A DNA stretch of 64,000 nt, from contig CP134604.1 in assembly GCA_021555105.2 (NCBI GenBank), forward strand, positions 1-64,000. The letters are read 5' to 3'. Positions 16,152 through 25,468 of the stretch are shown here, in pieces. The notes beneath the pieces are model-generated. The model was given only the letters and a program-made list of their open reading frames with translations, was not told the origin of the DNA and searched no databases. How positions within the stretch are numbered: position 1 is the stretch's first letter; each line of letters begins with the position of its first letter. This DNA is from Thalassospiraceae bacterium LMO-JJ14. GTDB lineage: Bacteria; Pseudomonadota; Alphaproteobacteria; Rhodospirillales; Casp-alpha2. Both the position numbers and the translations under genes were made by a program.

Positions 16152-16871
16152 ATGCCCGAAGAACATGACCACATCGTTTCCAGGTTCGACGAAGACCTGA
16201 ACCAGCTCGATAATCTGCTCGCCGAAATGGGCGGGCTCGCCGAGCATCAATTCGCGGATGCCATCAAGGCATTGGTGCGCCGAGACAGCGAACTGGCCGA
16301 ACAGGTCATCGTCAGCGACAAGCGCATCGATGCGATCGAGGAAAGCGTCGATCAGCACACCATTTCCATGCTGGCGCTGCGCCAGCCGATGGCCGACGAC
16401 CTGCGCGTCGTGATTACCGCGCTCAGGATTGCCAGCGTCATCGAGCGGATCGGCGATTACTCGAAGAACATCGCCAAACGCACGGTCGCGATCACGCAAA
16501 CCCCACCGGTCGGCCCGAGCCGCACCATCTCGCGCATGGGCAATGTCGTACAGGGCATGATCAAGACGGTGCTCGATGCCTATCTGCAGCGCGACGCCGA
16601 ACTGGCACAGGATGTCAGGATGCGTGACGAAGAGGTCGATGCGCTGCACACTAGCCTGTTCCGCGAGCTTCTGACCTACATGATGGAAGACCCGCGCAGC
16701 ATATCGGCATGTGCGCACCTGTTATTCGTTGCCAAGAACATCGAACGGATCGGCGATCATGCAACCAATATCGCCGAACATGTTTATTTCCTCGTCCATG
16801 GCTCGCTTCCTGAAGATACGCGCCCGAAGGACGATCAATCGAGCTACACCGTCATCGGCGGTGAAGACTGA
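16152..16871 (+). CDS. phoU: Phosphate signalling protein PhoU
   Basis: A 239-residue all-helical cytosolic protein with two PhoU repeats. Each has the metal-binding pattern: ESVDQHTISMLALRQPMADDLR in the first (near residues 60-80) and EVDALHTSLFRELLTYM in the second (near 160), with IASVIERIGDYSKNIAKR and VAKNIERIGDHATNIAEH as the paired acidic helices. PhoU mediates between PstB and PhoR to silence the regulon when phosphate is plentiful. AAAAGGAT precedes the ATG; it follows pstB by 16 bases. Confidence 0.97.
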   Translation: MPEEHDHIVSRFDEDLNQLDNLLAEMGGLAEHQFADAIKALVRRDSELAEQVIVSDKRIDAIEESVDQHTISMLALRQPMADDLRVVITALRIASVIERIGDYSKNIAKRTVAITQTPPVGPSRTISRMGNVVQGMIKTVLDAYLQRDAELAQDVRMRDEEVDALHTSLFRELLTYMMEDPRSISACAHLLFVAKNIERIGDHATNIAEHVYFLVHGSLPEDTRPKDDQSSYTVIGGED

Positions 16872-16885
16872 GTTTGAGACAAAAG

Positions 16886-17584
16886 ATGACTGAAACATCA
16901 CGTATACTTATTGTTGAGGACGACCCGTCCCTCGTGGAACTGCTGCGCTATAACCTTGAAAACGAAGGCTTCGACGTCGCCGTTGCCCGCGATGGTGAAG
17001 CCGGACTGGAAGCCGTCGATTCCGATATTCCGGATCTCGTCGTGCTGGACTGGATGCTGCCGAACGTATCTGGCATCGAGATCTGCCGACAGCTGCGCCA
17101 GAAATCGGAAACCCGCAGCATGCCGGTCATCATGCTGACCGCCAAGGGCGAGGAAAACGACCGCATCCGCGGCCTCGAAACCGGTGCCGACGACTACATC
17201 GTCAAACCGTTTTCACCGGCGGAACTTACGGCGCGTATCAAGGCCGTGCTGCGGCGCGCGCACCCGGAACAGGCCGGCGAGATGCTGAGCTATGCCGATA
17301 TCGAAATGGATCTCACGTCGCACCGCGTGACCCGGGGCGGCAAGGCGATCAAGCTCGGCCCGACCGAGTTTCGTCTGCTGCGCTCGTTCCTGGAAAAGCC
17401 CGGCCGTGTATTTTCGCGCGAGCAACTGCTCGACAAGGTCTGGGGCCGCGACATCTTCGTCGAACTCCGGACCGTCGACGTGCATATCCGCAGACTCAGA
17501 AAAGCCCTCAATACCGGATCGGATGCGGACCTGATCCGCACCGTGCGCTCGGCCGGCTATTCGCTGGACGCCGCCAAATACTAA
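16886..17584 (+). CDS. phoB: Phosphate regulon response regulator PhoB
   Basis: A 232-residue OmpR-type response regulator. The receiver domain has the acidic pair Asp11-Asp12, phosphoacceptor Asp55 (LVVLDWMLPN) and the switch lysine in DDYIVKPFSP. The C-terminal winged helix ends with RTVDVHIRRLRKALN, the PhoB recognition helix. It binds the Pho boxes before pstS and other targets. A TTG 12 bases upstream (16874) would add four residues, but the ATG at 16886 begins the conserved TSRILIVEDD and is preferred. It follows phoU by 14 bases and is the last gene of the cluster. Confidence 0.97.
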   Translation: MTETSRILIVEDDPSLVELLRYNLENEGFDVAVARDGEAGLEAVDSDIPDLVVLDWMLPNVSGIEICRQLRQKSETRSMPVIMLTAKGEENDRIRGLETGADDYIVKPFSPAELTARIKAVLRRAHPEQAGEMLSYADIEMDLTSHRVTRGGKAIKLGPTEFRLLRSFLEKPGRVFSREQLLDKVWGRDIFVELRTVDVHIRRLRKALNTGSDADLIRTVRSAGYSLDAAKY

Positions 17585-17684
17585 GGCCATGCGCCAGCGC
17601 GGCATTCATGTGAAACTTCGGCGGCGTTATCCTTTTCTTTAAGGAATTCAGCCCTATGCTTCTATTCGGGAGCCGGGGGCAAGA

Positions 17685-19472
17685 ATGCCGCAGTCGCGTT
17701 TCACATACGGACATATCCAGTCCGCCTTACGCAAGACCATCCGTAACGAGCATTTATTGCTGGTCGGGCTGGCACTCGTCGTCGGCTGCGTCTCCGGTGC
17801 CGCCGTCATCGCCTTCCGCGAAGCCATTCAGGCCATCGAGCTCACCTCGTTCGGCATCACCACCAGCATGCTCGCCCGCTATGAGGTGACGGTAGAACCG
17901 TGGCGGCTGATCCTGGTCCCGGCGGGTCTCGGCCTGCTGATCGGCCTGATCACCTGGAAATTCATGCCCGGCGGCAAAACCCAGGGGGTCGCCGACGTGG
18001 TCGAGGCCTCGGCCATGCGTGCCGGGCACATGTCATCCAGGGTCGGCATTGTTTCCGCGGTCTGCAGTGCGCTTTCGATCGGCGCCGGCGCTTCGGTCGG
18101 CCGCGAAGGCCCGGCCGTACACCTCGGCGCATCGTTGGCCGGCATGGTCGCGCGCAAGCTGCATCTGTCGCGCTCGCTTTCCAGAACTCTTCTCGGCTGT
18201 GGCGTCGCGGCGGCGGTTTCCGCCTCGTTCAACGCGCCGATCGCCGGCGCACTGTTCGCGACCGAAGTCGTGGTCGGGCAGTATGCGCTCAAGACCTTCG
18301 CGCCCATCGTCGTCGCCAGCGTCGCCGGAACGGCACTGTCGCACATTCATTTCGGCGAGGTCTCGGCGTTCTTGCTGGGCGACAACCATATTACATCATT
18401 CTGGGAGTTTCCGGCCTTTATCGGACTTGGCGTCGTCGCCGCCGTCGCCGCTATCGTCATGATGCAGTCCATCTTCGTGATGCAACAGCTTTCCGAGAAG
18501 ATCGAGGCCCCGGTCTGGATCAAGCCGGCCATCGCCGGTGCCATCGTCGGTGTCATCGCCATATGGCTGCCGCAGATCCTGAGCGTCGGCTACGGTTTCG
18601 TCGAATGGTCGATCCTCGGACAATTCGACGTCCAATTGCTGATCGCCATCGGCATAGCCAAGATTTTCGCGACTGCGCTCTGTCTCGGCTTCGGCTTTTC
18701 CGGCGGGGTGTTTTCTCCGGCACTGGTGCTCGGCGCAGCGGTCGGCTCATCGTATGGGCTGATCGCCGCCGATGTCTTTCCCGAGCTGGCGTCGGGCGTC
18801 GGTGTCTACACGGTCGTCGGCATGGGTGCGGTGGCCGCCGCCGTACTTGGCGCGCCGATCTCGACGACCCTGATCATTTTCGAGATCACCGGCGACTATA
18901 AGCTTTCGCTCGCCGTGATGCTGGCCATCGTCGTCTCGACGGAACTGACGCATAACCTGTTCGGCGCATCTTTCTTCGCCGAGACATTGCGCCGGCGCAA
19001 TGTCGATCTGCGCGACGGCTTCGAGACCGAGGTGCTGGATACCATTAAGGTCCGCCATATTCTCGATCACGGCACCAACGTCACGGCGGAAACCATCGGC
19101 ATGGACACCCCGATCTCCAGCATCCGCGAAAAGCTCAGCGCGTCCAGCACCGGCGAATTGTTCGTCGTGCAGCCGACCGGCGAGTTGTACGGCACCATAA
19201 CCCTGCAAGACTGCGGAGTAACGCTGTTCGATCCCGAATGCAACGACCTGCTGTGCGCCGCCGATGTCGCCCGGCTGCATCCGCCGGTCCTGAATGAGGG
19301 CGACAATCTGGGCGCCGCGATGCGCATCATGCGCGACACCGGCGAGGATCACATTGCCGTGCTGCGCGACCCGCACACCAAGGTCTTCACCGGTTGCGTG
19401 CATCATCGCGACGTCATGACAGCGTACAACCGCGCGCTCCTTAAAGTCCGTCACGAAGAGCACAATCAGTAA
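17685..19472 (+). CDS. ClC-family chloride channel/antiporter with CBS domains
   Basis: A 595-residue membrane protein. Residues about 20-430 form the ClC core; the ion-path motif ASVGREGPAVHLGAS places the gating glutamate at 141, and SGGVFSPALVLGAAVG near residue 340 supplies the filter-side motif GxFxP. The first selectivity motif reads PGGKTQGVADV in place of the usual GSGIP, a known variation. Residues about 450-590 form a cytosolic CBS pair (ISSIREKLSASSTGELFVV; GAAMRIMRDTGEDHIAVL) likely to bind a nucleotide. Whether it is a channel or a chloride/proton antiporter cannot be settled here. It stands alone, 100 bases after phoB. Confidence 0.9.
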   Translation: MPQSRFTYGHIQSALRKTIRNEHLLLVGLALVVGCVSGAAVIAFREAIQAIELTSFGITTSMLARYEVTVEPWRLILVPAGLGLLIGLITWKFMPGGKTQGVADVVEASAMRAGHMSSRVGIVSAVCSALSIGAGASVGREGPAVHLGASLAGMVARKLHLSRSLSRTLLGCGVAAAVSASFNAPIAGALFATEVVVGQYALKTFAPIVVASVAGTALSHIHFGEVSAFLLGDNHITSFWEFPAFIGLGVVAAVAAIVMMQSIFVMQQLSEKIEAPVWIKPAIAGAIVGVIAIWLPQILSVGYGFVEWSILGQFDVQLLIAIGIAKIFATALCLGFGFSGGVFSPALVLGAAVGSSYGLIAADVFPELASGVGVYTVVGMGAVAAAVLGAPISTTLIIFEITGDYKLSLAVMLAIVVSTELTHNLFGASFFAETLRRRNVDLRDGFETEVLDTIKVRHILDHGTNVTAETIGMDTPISSIREKLSASSTGELFVVQPTGELYGTITLQDCGVTLFDPECNDLLCAADVARLHPPVLNEGDNLGAAMRIMRDTGEDHIAVLRDPHTKVFTGCVHHRDVMTAYNRALLKVRHEEHNQ

Positions 19473-19512
19473 ACGCCCAGCAAACACCCTGGCGTGACAT
19501 TATTCTCCATGC

Positions 19513-19531
19513 GGGCGGTTTTCAGCCGCCC
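19513..19531. terminator. Possible hairpin after the ClC gene
   Basis: GGGCGG (19513-19518) pairs with CCGCCC (19526-19531) around a 7-base loop, 40 bases after the ClC stop and 21 bases before uvrD. No T-tract follows, so its role as a terminator is doubtful; it could also sit in the uvrD leader. Confidence 0.35.
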
Positions 19532-19552
19532 TTCACGTGATATAAACGGCGT

Positions 19553-21808
19553 ATGTCCAATCCCTTCGAGCTTGATGACGATCCCCGTCCCGCCGCCGCC
19601 CCCGCCGTGCAGCGCGCACCGGCCTATCTGGACGGCCTGAATGACAGTCAGCGCGAAGCCGTCGAGGCCGTCGAAGGCCCGGTTCTGGTCCTCGCCGGCG
19701 CCGGCACCGGCAAGACCCGGGTGCTGACGACGCGCCTGGCGCACATTCTGATGCAGAACCGCGCCGGCCCCGGCGAAATTCTCGCCGTGACCTTTACCAA
19801 CAAGGCCGCCGGCGAGATGCGCGAGCGTGTCTCGCATCTGGTCGGCCGCCCGGTCGAAGGCTGGTGGGTCGGCACCTTTCACGCCATCGCCGCGCGCATC
19901 CTGCGCGCCAACGCCGAAGCCGTCGGCCTGACGCCACAATTCACCATCCTCGATGCCGACGACCAGGTGCGTCTGATCAAGCAGATGATCGACGTCCACG
20001 GCATCGACGAGAAACGCCTGCCGGCGCGCGCCATTTCCGGCATCATCCAGCGCTGGAAGGACCGCGGCTTCATGCCCGACAAGGTCCCCGCGTCGGATGC
20101 CGGACACGGCGACGGCAAGGTGCTCGATCTGTACAAGGATTATCAGGATCGCCTGCAGACCCTGAACGCCGCCGACTTCGGCGATCTGCTTTTGTTGTGC
20201 CTGAACCTGTTCCGCGACCAGCCCGAGGTTCTGAAAGCTTATCAGCGCCGGTTCCGCTACATCATGGTCGACGAGTATCAGGACACCAACGTCGCACAGT
20301 ATCTGTGGCTCAGGCTTCTGGCGCAGGAACACCGCAACATCTGCTGCGTTGGCGATGACGATCAGTCGATCTATTCCTGGCGCGGCGCCGAAGTCGGCAA
20401 CATCCTGCGCTTCGAAGAAGACTTCCCGGGCGCGCGCGTGGTCCGGCTCGAACGCAACTACCGTTCGACGCCGCATATTCTGGCGGCCGCATCGGGCCTG
20501 ATCACCTTCAACGAAGGCCGGCTCGGCAAGACGCTGTGGACCGACATCAACGATGGTGAGAAAGTCCGCGTGCGCGGGGTCTGGGACGGCGAGGCCGAGG
20601 CCCGGCTGGTCGGTGACGAGATCGAGGCCTATCAGAACAAGGGCGAAAAACTGAGCGACATGGCGGTGCTGGTGCGCGCCGGCTTCCAAACCCGCGAGTT
20701 CGAGGAACGCCTGATCACGCTCGGCCTGCCCTACAGGGTCATCGGCGGACCCCGGTTCTACGAGCGACAGGAAATCCGCGATGCGGTCGCATACCTGCGT
20801 GTCGTTGCCCAACCCAACGACGATCTGGCGTTCGAGCGCATCGTCAACGTGCCGACGCGCGGCATCGGCAAGACCAGCCTGCAGGTGATCCACACCTATG
20901 CCCGCGCCGAACGCATCTCGCTGACCCGCGCCATTGCCAAGTTACTTGAAACAGACGAGCTTCGCCCGCAGGCGCGCAAGGCACTCGGCGATCTGCTGGC
21001 GACCTTCGACATGTGGCGCAGCCTGGCGCAGACCTACCCGCCGGCGGAACTGTGCAGGCAGATCCTCGAAGACAGCGGTTATGTCGACATGTGGCGCGCC
21101 AAAAAGGAACCCGATGCACCGGGCCGGATCGACAACCTGAAGGAACTGGTCGTCGCACTTGAGGATTTCGAGGCTCTGGGATCGTTTCTGGAACATGTCA
21201 GCCTTGTGATGGAAAACGAGGAACGCAGCGACATCGACAAGGTCAACATCATGACGCTGCATGGCGCCAAGGGCCTTGAATTCGCCACCGTATTCCTGCC
21301 GGGCTGGGAAGAAGGCCTGTTTCCGAACCAGCGCTCGCTCGACGAGGGCGGTCTTGCCTCGCTTGAGGAAGAGCGCCGCCTTGCCTATGTCGGCATCACC
21401 CGGGCGCGCAAGCATGCGATGATTTCGTTCGCCGCGAACCGCCGGGTCTACGGACAGTGGCAGAGTGCGACGCCGTCGCGTTTTATCGATGAACTGCCCG
21501 CCGACCATATCGATGTGTTTTCCGAAAGCGGCGTATATGCGCGCCGCGATGCGGTGTCGCAAAGCGTCGAGGATCCGTTCAACGGCATCGACGGCATTGG
21601 CCGTTCGCGCCGCCGCATGGTCGAGGCCGCCCGCAGTCCGGCCTACAAACCTGCCGGCGACGGCAGCGGTTTCGAGGTCGGCATCCGTGTCTTTCATCAG
21701 AAATTCGGCTACGGCAAGATCACCCTTGTCGACGGCGACAAGCTCGATATCGATTTCGAGAAAGCCGGCCCGAAGCGGGTCATGGCCAGCTTCGTGTTGC
21801 CCGCATGA
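19553..21808 (+). CDS. uvrD: UvrD/PcrA-type DNA helicase
   Basis: A 751-residue superfamily 1A 3'-5' helicase for repair and replication-fork maintenance. Visible motifs: Q-motif LNDSQREAVEA near residue 24, Walker A AGAGTGKT near 50, Ia TFTNKAAGEM, II VDEYQDTN near 238, III VGDDDQSIYSWRGA near 265, IV ERNYRST, V TLHGAKGLEF, VI EERRLAYVGITRA. The last 50 residues (FHQKFGYGKI to the end) form the small C-terminal domain of PcrA/UvrD that contacts RNA polymerase. The length is typical. It overlaps prmA by four bases (ATGA). UvrD and PcrA cannot be separated by eye. Confidence 0.95.
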   Translation: MSNPFELDDDPRPAAAPAVQRAPAYLDGLNDSQREAVEAVEGPVLVLAGAGTGKTRVLTTRLAHILMQNRAGPGEILAVTFTNKAAGEMRERVSHLVGRPVEGWWVGTFHAIAARILRANAEAVGLTPQFTILDADDQVRLIKQMIDVHGIDEKRLPARAISGIIQRWKDRGFMPDKVPASDAGHGDGKVLDLYKDYQDRLQTLNAADFGDLLLLCLNLFRDQPEVLKAYQRRFRYIMVDEYQDTNVAQYLWLRLLAQEHRNICCVGDDDQSIYSWRGAEVGNILRFEEDFPGARVVRLERNYRSTPHILAAASGLITFNEGRLGKTLWTDINDGEKVRVRGVWDGEAEARLVGDEIEAYQNKGEKLSDMAVLVRAGFQTREFEERLITLGLPYRVIGGPRFYERQEIRDAVAYLRVVAQPNDDLAFERIVNVPTRGIGKTSLQVIHTYARAERISLTRAIAKLLETDELRPQARKALGDLLATFDMWRSLAQTYPPAELCRQILEDSGYVDMWRAKKEPDAPGRIDNLKELVVALEDFEALGSFLEHVSLVMENEERSDIDKVNIMTLHGAKGLEFATVFLPGWEEGLFPNQRSLDEGGLASLEEERRLAYVGITRARKHAMISFAANRRVYGQWQSATPSRFIDELPADHIDVFSESGVYARRDAVSQSVEDPFNGIDGIGRSRRRMVEAARSPAYKPAGDGSGFEVGIRVFHQKFGYGKITLVDGDKLDIDFEKAGPKRVMASFVLPA

Positions 21809-22713
21809 TCCTCGCGCCCGCCCCGCAGCCGCTTTGGCGGCTTGAAGTCACGGTCCCTAAGCATACCGTGCCGGCGTTCGAAGTCATCTTCGAGGGTATT
21901 TCCGTTGCCGTCTCTTCGTTCGGCGATGACGATATTCCCTGGCGGGTCGAGGGCTATACGGATAGCGAACCCGATATCGACGCCATCGAGGCCGGGCTGG
22001 CCATGGCCGCCGAAGCGATGCACGTCGAAACGCCGCCGCTCCGCGTCGAGTTCCTGACGCCGCGCGACTGGCTGGCGGAAAACCTCGCCCTGTTCGAACC
22101 GCTGCGCATCGGCCGCTTTTTCGTCTACCCGAGTCACTACGAAGGGGCACTGCCCGCCGCCTGCATACCGTTCCGCATCGATGCCGGCACGGCGTTCGGG
22201 TCCGGCACGCACCCGACCACCGGCACCTGCCTTACGGCACTGGCCGCGATCGCCCGCACACAGCATGTTGCCAGCGCCCTCGATCTCGGCTGCGGCTCGG
22301 GCATTCTGGCGTTCGCCATTGCCCGGCTTTGGCCGGCGCGGGTACTGGCCGTCGACATCGATCCGGAAGCCGTTCGCGTGACCCGGCGTAATACCCGTGA
22401 CAACAAACTGCGGGGCCGCATCGACGCCCGCCAAAGCACCGGTTACCGCAGCGACGCGGTCCGCGATGGCGCCCCCTATGACCTGATCGTCGCCAATGTC
22501 CTGGCCCGGCCCTTGATCGGCATGGCGGCGGACACAGTACGCGCGCTGGTGCCGGGCGGCACCGTCGTGCTGTCAGGATTGCTGGATCGCGATGCCCGTT
22601 GGGTGGTGGCACGGCACCGCGCGTACGGGCTGAGGTTTGTTGCGCAGCACAGCCTCGACGGCTGGTCGACGCTGGTGATGCGGAAGCCCGCGGCTGAGGT
22701 GAACGGAAAATGA
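21805..22713 (+). CDS. prmA: Ribosomal protein L11 methyltransferase PrmA
   Basis: A 302-residue SAM-dependent methyltransferase that trimethylates ribosomal protein L11. An N-terminal substrate-recognition domain (about 1-110) precedes the Rossmann domain. The DAGTAFGSGTHPTTGTCL block near residue 127 is characteristic of PrmA; SAM motif I is DLGCGSGILAFA near 158, the acidic end of motif II is VDIDPEAV, and DLIVANVLARPL near 225 corresponds to the catalytic NxxxxPL-like motif. It is coupled by ATGA to uvrD upstream and to the small membrane-protein gene downstream. Confidence 0.94.
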   Translation: MILAPAPQPLWRLEVTVPKHTVPAFEVIFEGISVAVSSFGDDDIPWRVEGYTDSEPDIDAIEAGLAMAAEAMHVETPPLRVEFLTPRDWLAENLALFEPLRIGRFFVYPSHYEGALPAACIPFRIDAGTAFGSGTHPTTGTCLTALAAIARTQHVASALDLGCGSGILAFAIARLWPARVLAVDIDPEAVRVTRRNTRDNKLRGRIDARQSTGYRSDAVRDGAPYDLIVANVLARPLIGMAADTVRALVPGGTVVLSGLLDRDARWVVARHRAYGLRFVAQHSLDGWSTLVMRKPAAEVNGK

Positions 22714-23126
22714 TCGACCCGGAACGCCGCCGCCGGCTTGTGCATGTGTTGATCGGCATCAACGGCGTCGGCTTCGTTCTGGTCGGCACATTCCTCAGCG
22801 GCGCAGCCAAGCTGGGCTATGTGCCGTGGTACGGGATCGCCGGGGTGATCACGATGTTTTTCGGCATCGTCGTGCCGTTTCACCGCGAGTTCGTGTCGTT
22901 GCGCCAGGGCTTCGATGAGGTCGAGCGCGAGACCCTGAAGACCATCCGCCGCAACCGCCATCTCGAAATCGGCCAAGCCTCCGTTCTCGATGCCGGGTCG
23001 CGGCCGCAACCGTTCAAGCGGGTCCGCAACCAGCCGCTGATCGCCATCGCCATCACGCTGGCGGCGTGGTCCCTGGTCGGTATTGAAGTCGGGCGCTGGC
23101 TGTTCGGCGACTTACCGATCAACTAG
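22710..23126 (+). CDS. Small membrane protein of unknown function
   Basis: A 138-residue protein that I do not recognise. It has two hydrophobic segments near residues 10-33 and 37-56 and a third near 110-131. Between them lies a charged cytosolic stretch (REFVSLRQGFDEVERETLK) with heptad-like spacing. It is translationally coupled to prmA by an ATGA overlap, so uvrD-prmA and this gene form one unit. The stop is 3 bases from that of the convergent photolyase gene. No catalytic motif is visible. Confidence 0.75.
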   Translation: MIDPERRRRLVHVLIGINGVGFVLVGTFLSGAAKLGYVPWYGIAGVITMFFGIVVPFHREFVSLRQGFDEVERETLKTIRRNRHLEIGQASVLDAGSRPQPFKRVRNQPLIAIAITLAAWSLVGIEVGRWLFGDLPIN

Positions 23127-23129
23127 GAC

Positions 23130-24590
23130 CTAAGCCCCCTCGTTTCCAGCCCCGTCGTGACGCGGCAGCGACTTGAAGGCGGCGAGTGCGCGTTCGCGGG
23201 CCTGTTTGTGCGCCACGACCGGTCGTGGATAGGTCGTGCCGAGCGCGATCCCGGCATCCTTCAGCACATGATCCGGCGCTTCCCAGGGCGCGAACAGGTA
23301 TTTGTCCGGCAACTGCGCAATCTCCGGCACATAGGTGCGGATGTATGTCCCGTCCGGATCGAACTTCGAGCCCTGCAGAATCGGATTGAAGATGCGGAAA
23401 TACGGCGCCGCGTCGGCACCGCAGCCGGCAACCCATTGCCAGCTGAACGCATTGACCGCCAGATCGGCGTCGACGAGAGTATCCCAGAACCAGGCTTCCC
23501 CGGCCTGCCACGGCAACAACAGATGCTTGACCAGAAACGACGCGGTGACCATGCGCACCCGGTTGTGCATGTGCCCGGTCTGCCATAATTCGCGCATCCC
23601 CGCATCGACCATCGGATAACCGGTTCGTCCCTGTTGCCAGCAGGCCAGGTGCGCATCATCGTCGGCCCACGGGAAATCCCGAAAGCGCGCCGACATCGGC
23701 TCATCGGGCAGCGTCGGCAGATGATAGAGAACGTGATAGGCGAATTCCCGCCAGGCCACTTCCTTGAGGAACTTCTCCGCGGCCTCGGACCAGCCCGCGG
23801 TTTTCAGGGTTTCATGCCAGATCTGGCGCGGACTGATATCGCCTGTGTGCAGGAACGCCGACAGGTTTGACGTCACCGCATCGGCGGGGAAGTCGCGACG
23901 GTCCTTGTAGCCTTCCAGCCCGCTTCGCAGGAATGCCCGCAACCGCTTCATCGCCCCTGCCTCGCCGGGCTGCCAGCGCTGGCGCAGCCCGCCGGCCCAG
24001 TCCGGTGCCGACGGCAACAGTCCCCAGTCCTCAAGCGCCTCGCTTTTCACAAGCTTGCCGGAGGCTTCTATCCGCAACGGCGCGGGGCCCGGCGGCGGCG
24101 GATCGCCCCTATCGCGCAAGGCGTGCCAGAAACGGGTGTAGACCTTGTAGAATCCCCCCTGCCTGGTGGTGATCTCCCACGGTTCGAACAGCAACGATCC
24201 GTTGAAACTGGCGGCCTCCAGATTGCCGGCCTTGAGCGCATCCTTGATCCTGCTATCGCGGGCAATGGCAAACGGCTCGTAACAGCGGTTCCAGTAAACA
24301 CCCTGAGCGCCGGTTTCACCGGCAACGGCGGCGATCACGTCTTCGGCCCGGCCACGGCGCAGCACAAGCGTTGCACCCCGTTCAGCCAACCCCGACTGCA
24401 ATGCCGCGAGGGTGTGATGCAGCCACCAGCGCGCGGCGCCCCCCGGTTTCCATTTTCCCGGTGTCTCGTCGTCGAGGATATAAAGTGCGATCACCGGCTT
24501 GCCACTCGCGGCGGCGGCAATAAGGGCCGGATTGTCGGCAACGCGGAGGTCGTTCCTGAACCAGACAATGATCGGCGCGGGATCGGTCAT
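23130..24590 (-). CDS. phrB: Deoxyribodipyrimidine photolyase
   Basis: A 486-residue class I CPD photolyase that repairs UV-induced pyrimidine dimers with blue light. The N-terminal antenna domain begins PIIVWFRNDLRVADNPAL. The FAD domain contains WREFAYHVLYHLP near residue 285, the TGYPMVDAGMRELWQTGHMHN block near 330, NRVRMVTASFLVKHL, and WFWDTLVDADLAVNAFSWQW with PYFRIFNP near 400, covering the dimer-binding and electron-transfer tryptophans. All canonical blocks are present and the length is typical. It is a single gene; 107 bases separate it from the lipoprotein gene upstream. Confidence 0.96.
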   Translation of the reverse strand: MTDPAPIIVWFRNDLRVADNPALIAAAASGKPVIALYILDDETPGKWKPGGAARWWLHHTLAALQSGLAERGATLVLRRGRAEDVIAAVAGETGAQGVYWNRCYEPFAIARDSRIKDALKAGNLEAASFNGSLLFEPWEITTRQGGFYKVYTRFWHALRDRGDPPPPGPAPLRIEASGKLVKSEALEDWGLLPSAPDWAGGLRQRWQPGEAGAMKRLRAFLRSGLEGYKDRRDFPADAVTSNLSAFLHTGDISPRQIWHETLKTAGWSEAAEKFLKEVAWREFAYHVLYHLPTLPDEPMSARFRDFPWADDDAHLACWQQGRTGYPMVDAGMRELWQTGHMHNRVRMVTASFLVKHLLLPWQAGEAWFWDTLVDADLAVNAFSWQWVAGCGADAAPYFRIFNPILQGSKFDPDGTYIRTYVPEIAQLPDKYLFAPWEAPDHVLKDAGIALGTTYPRPVVAHKQARERALAAFKSLPRHDGAGNEGA

Positions 24591-24697
24591 GAATACTCTG
24601 TCTTAAGCCTGCCGCACGTCGCGGCGGTTACCTGACTGGTACGGGCAGTGCGGCGGGACGGATCACCGGGGCGAAACAAGGGAGGAGCGGCGGGACG

Positions 24698-24973
24698 TCA
24701 CGGTTTGACGCAATCGTAGCCCCACATGATCTTGTAGCTGACCGACCCCAGCTTCACCTGGCCCTGCGGCACGGCCTTGCGGCCGTATTTGGCGCAGTGT
24801 GCTTCGGCGATGGCCGTCGGTTCGGAAAAGCGGATCGTCGTGATGGTGATCGCCGTTTCGGACGCCGCGACGATGGAGCCTGAATCCGATGTTCCGCAGG
24901 CACCGAGCGCCAGCAGCGGCGCCGAAAGCGCCGCCACCGACAGAAGTCTTGCGATCGGTGTTTTCCCGGTCAT
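24698..24973 (-). CDS. Small lipoprotein of unknown function
   Basis: A 91-residue predicted lipoprotein. The signal peptide ends in the lipobox LALGAC, with the lipidated cysteine at residue 26. The mature part is about 66 residues with a cysteine pair (one in AHCAKYGR, one in GYDCVKP close to the end) that may form a disulfide; the AHCAKYGRKA pattern recalls small alphaproteobacterial envelope proteins of unknown role. Monocistronic by appearance. It would be anchored in the inner or outer membrane facing the periplasm. Confidence 0.7.
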   Translation of the reverse strand: MTGKTPIARLLSVAALSAPLLALGACGTSDSGSIVAASETAITITTIRFSEPTAIAEAHCAKYGRKAVPQGQVKLGSVSYKIMWGYDCVKP

Positions 24974-25016
24974 GCGCGGATTGTGCGGAATCTGCGCCGC
25001 ACACGCAAGCGCCCGC

Positions 25017-25334
25017 TCAGCCTTCGAAGAACGGCGCCGGGATCAGTAGTTTATTGCTTTGGCTTTCCAGGTATCCGGCCTCGGCATTGACCTTGAGATA
25101 ATTCTGCCAATCCGGATCGGCCTGCATGGCGGCGCGTTTTTTAGCGCGGTCGGCGGCGTCTTCATAGGCCCAGATATGCACATAGCTGTTGGGATCGCCG
25201 GTTTCCGTCATCGCATACAGCACGGGTTTGCCGAGATGCCGGGTCTGCGCCGGGTAGCCGTGCTGCAGGTAAAGCTCGAGGTGCTTCTTGATGGTGCCCG
25301 GACGGCAGGTATAGGTGCGGTGGTCGTAAAGCAT
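25017..25334 (-). CDS. NIPSNAP-family protein
   Basis: A 105-residue ferredoxin-like alpha/beta-barrel protein of the NIPSNAP group. It opens LYDHRTYTCRPGTIKKHLEL and contains SYVHIWAYEDAADRAKKRAA and DPDWQNYLK, the family's characteristic blocks. NIPSNAP proteins are small cytosolic dimers often found beside catabolic genes; a precise activity is not established. It lies 43 bases after the small lipoprotein gene's opposite end and is divergent from the hydroxyacid dehydrogenase. Confidence 0.85.
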   Translation of the reverse strand: MLYDHRTYTCRPGTIKKHLELYLQHGYPAQTRHLGKPVLYAMTETGDPNSYVHIWAYEDAADRAKKRAAMQADPDWQNYLKVNAEAGYLESQSNKLLIPAPFFEG

Positions 25335-25468
25335 TTCGGATGTCCTTCATGTAAACGGAAACTGTTTTCAGGAGTGTGACGGTACGACGCGGATAAAAAG
25401 AGTCCAATACTGGATTGCCGGCCTTTCGTTCATTACATTTAATCCCGACAAAGGGGGAATTACATCAC

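Noticed and set aside
19466-20893. A 475-codon open frame antisense to uvrD
   Set aside because: It is a shadow of the helicase frame; all helicase motifs are on the plus strand.
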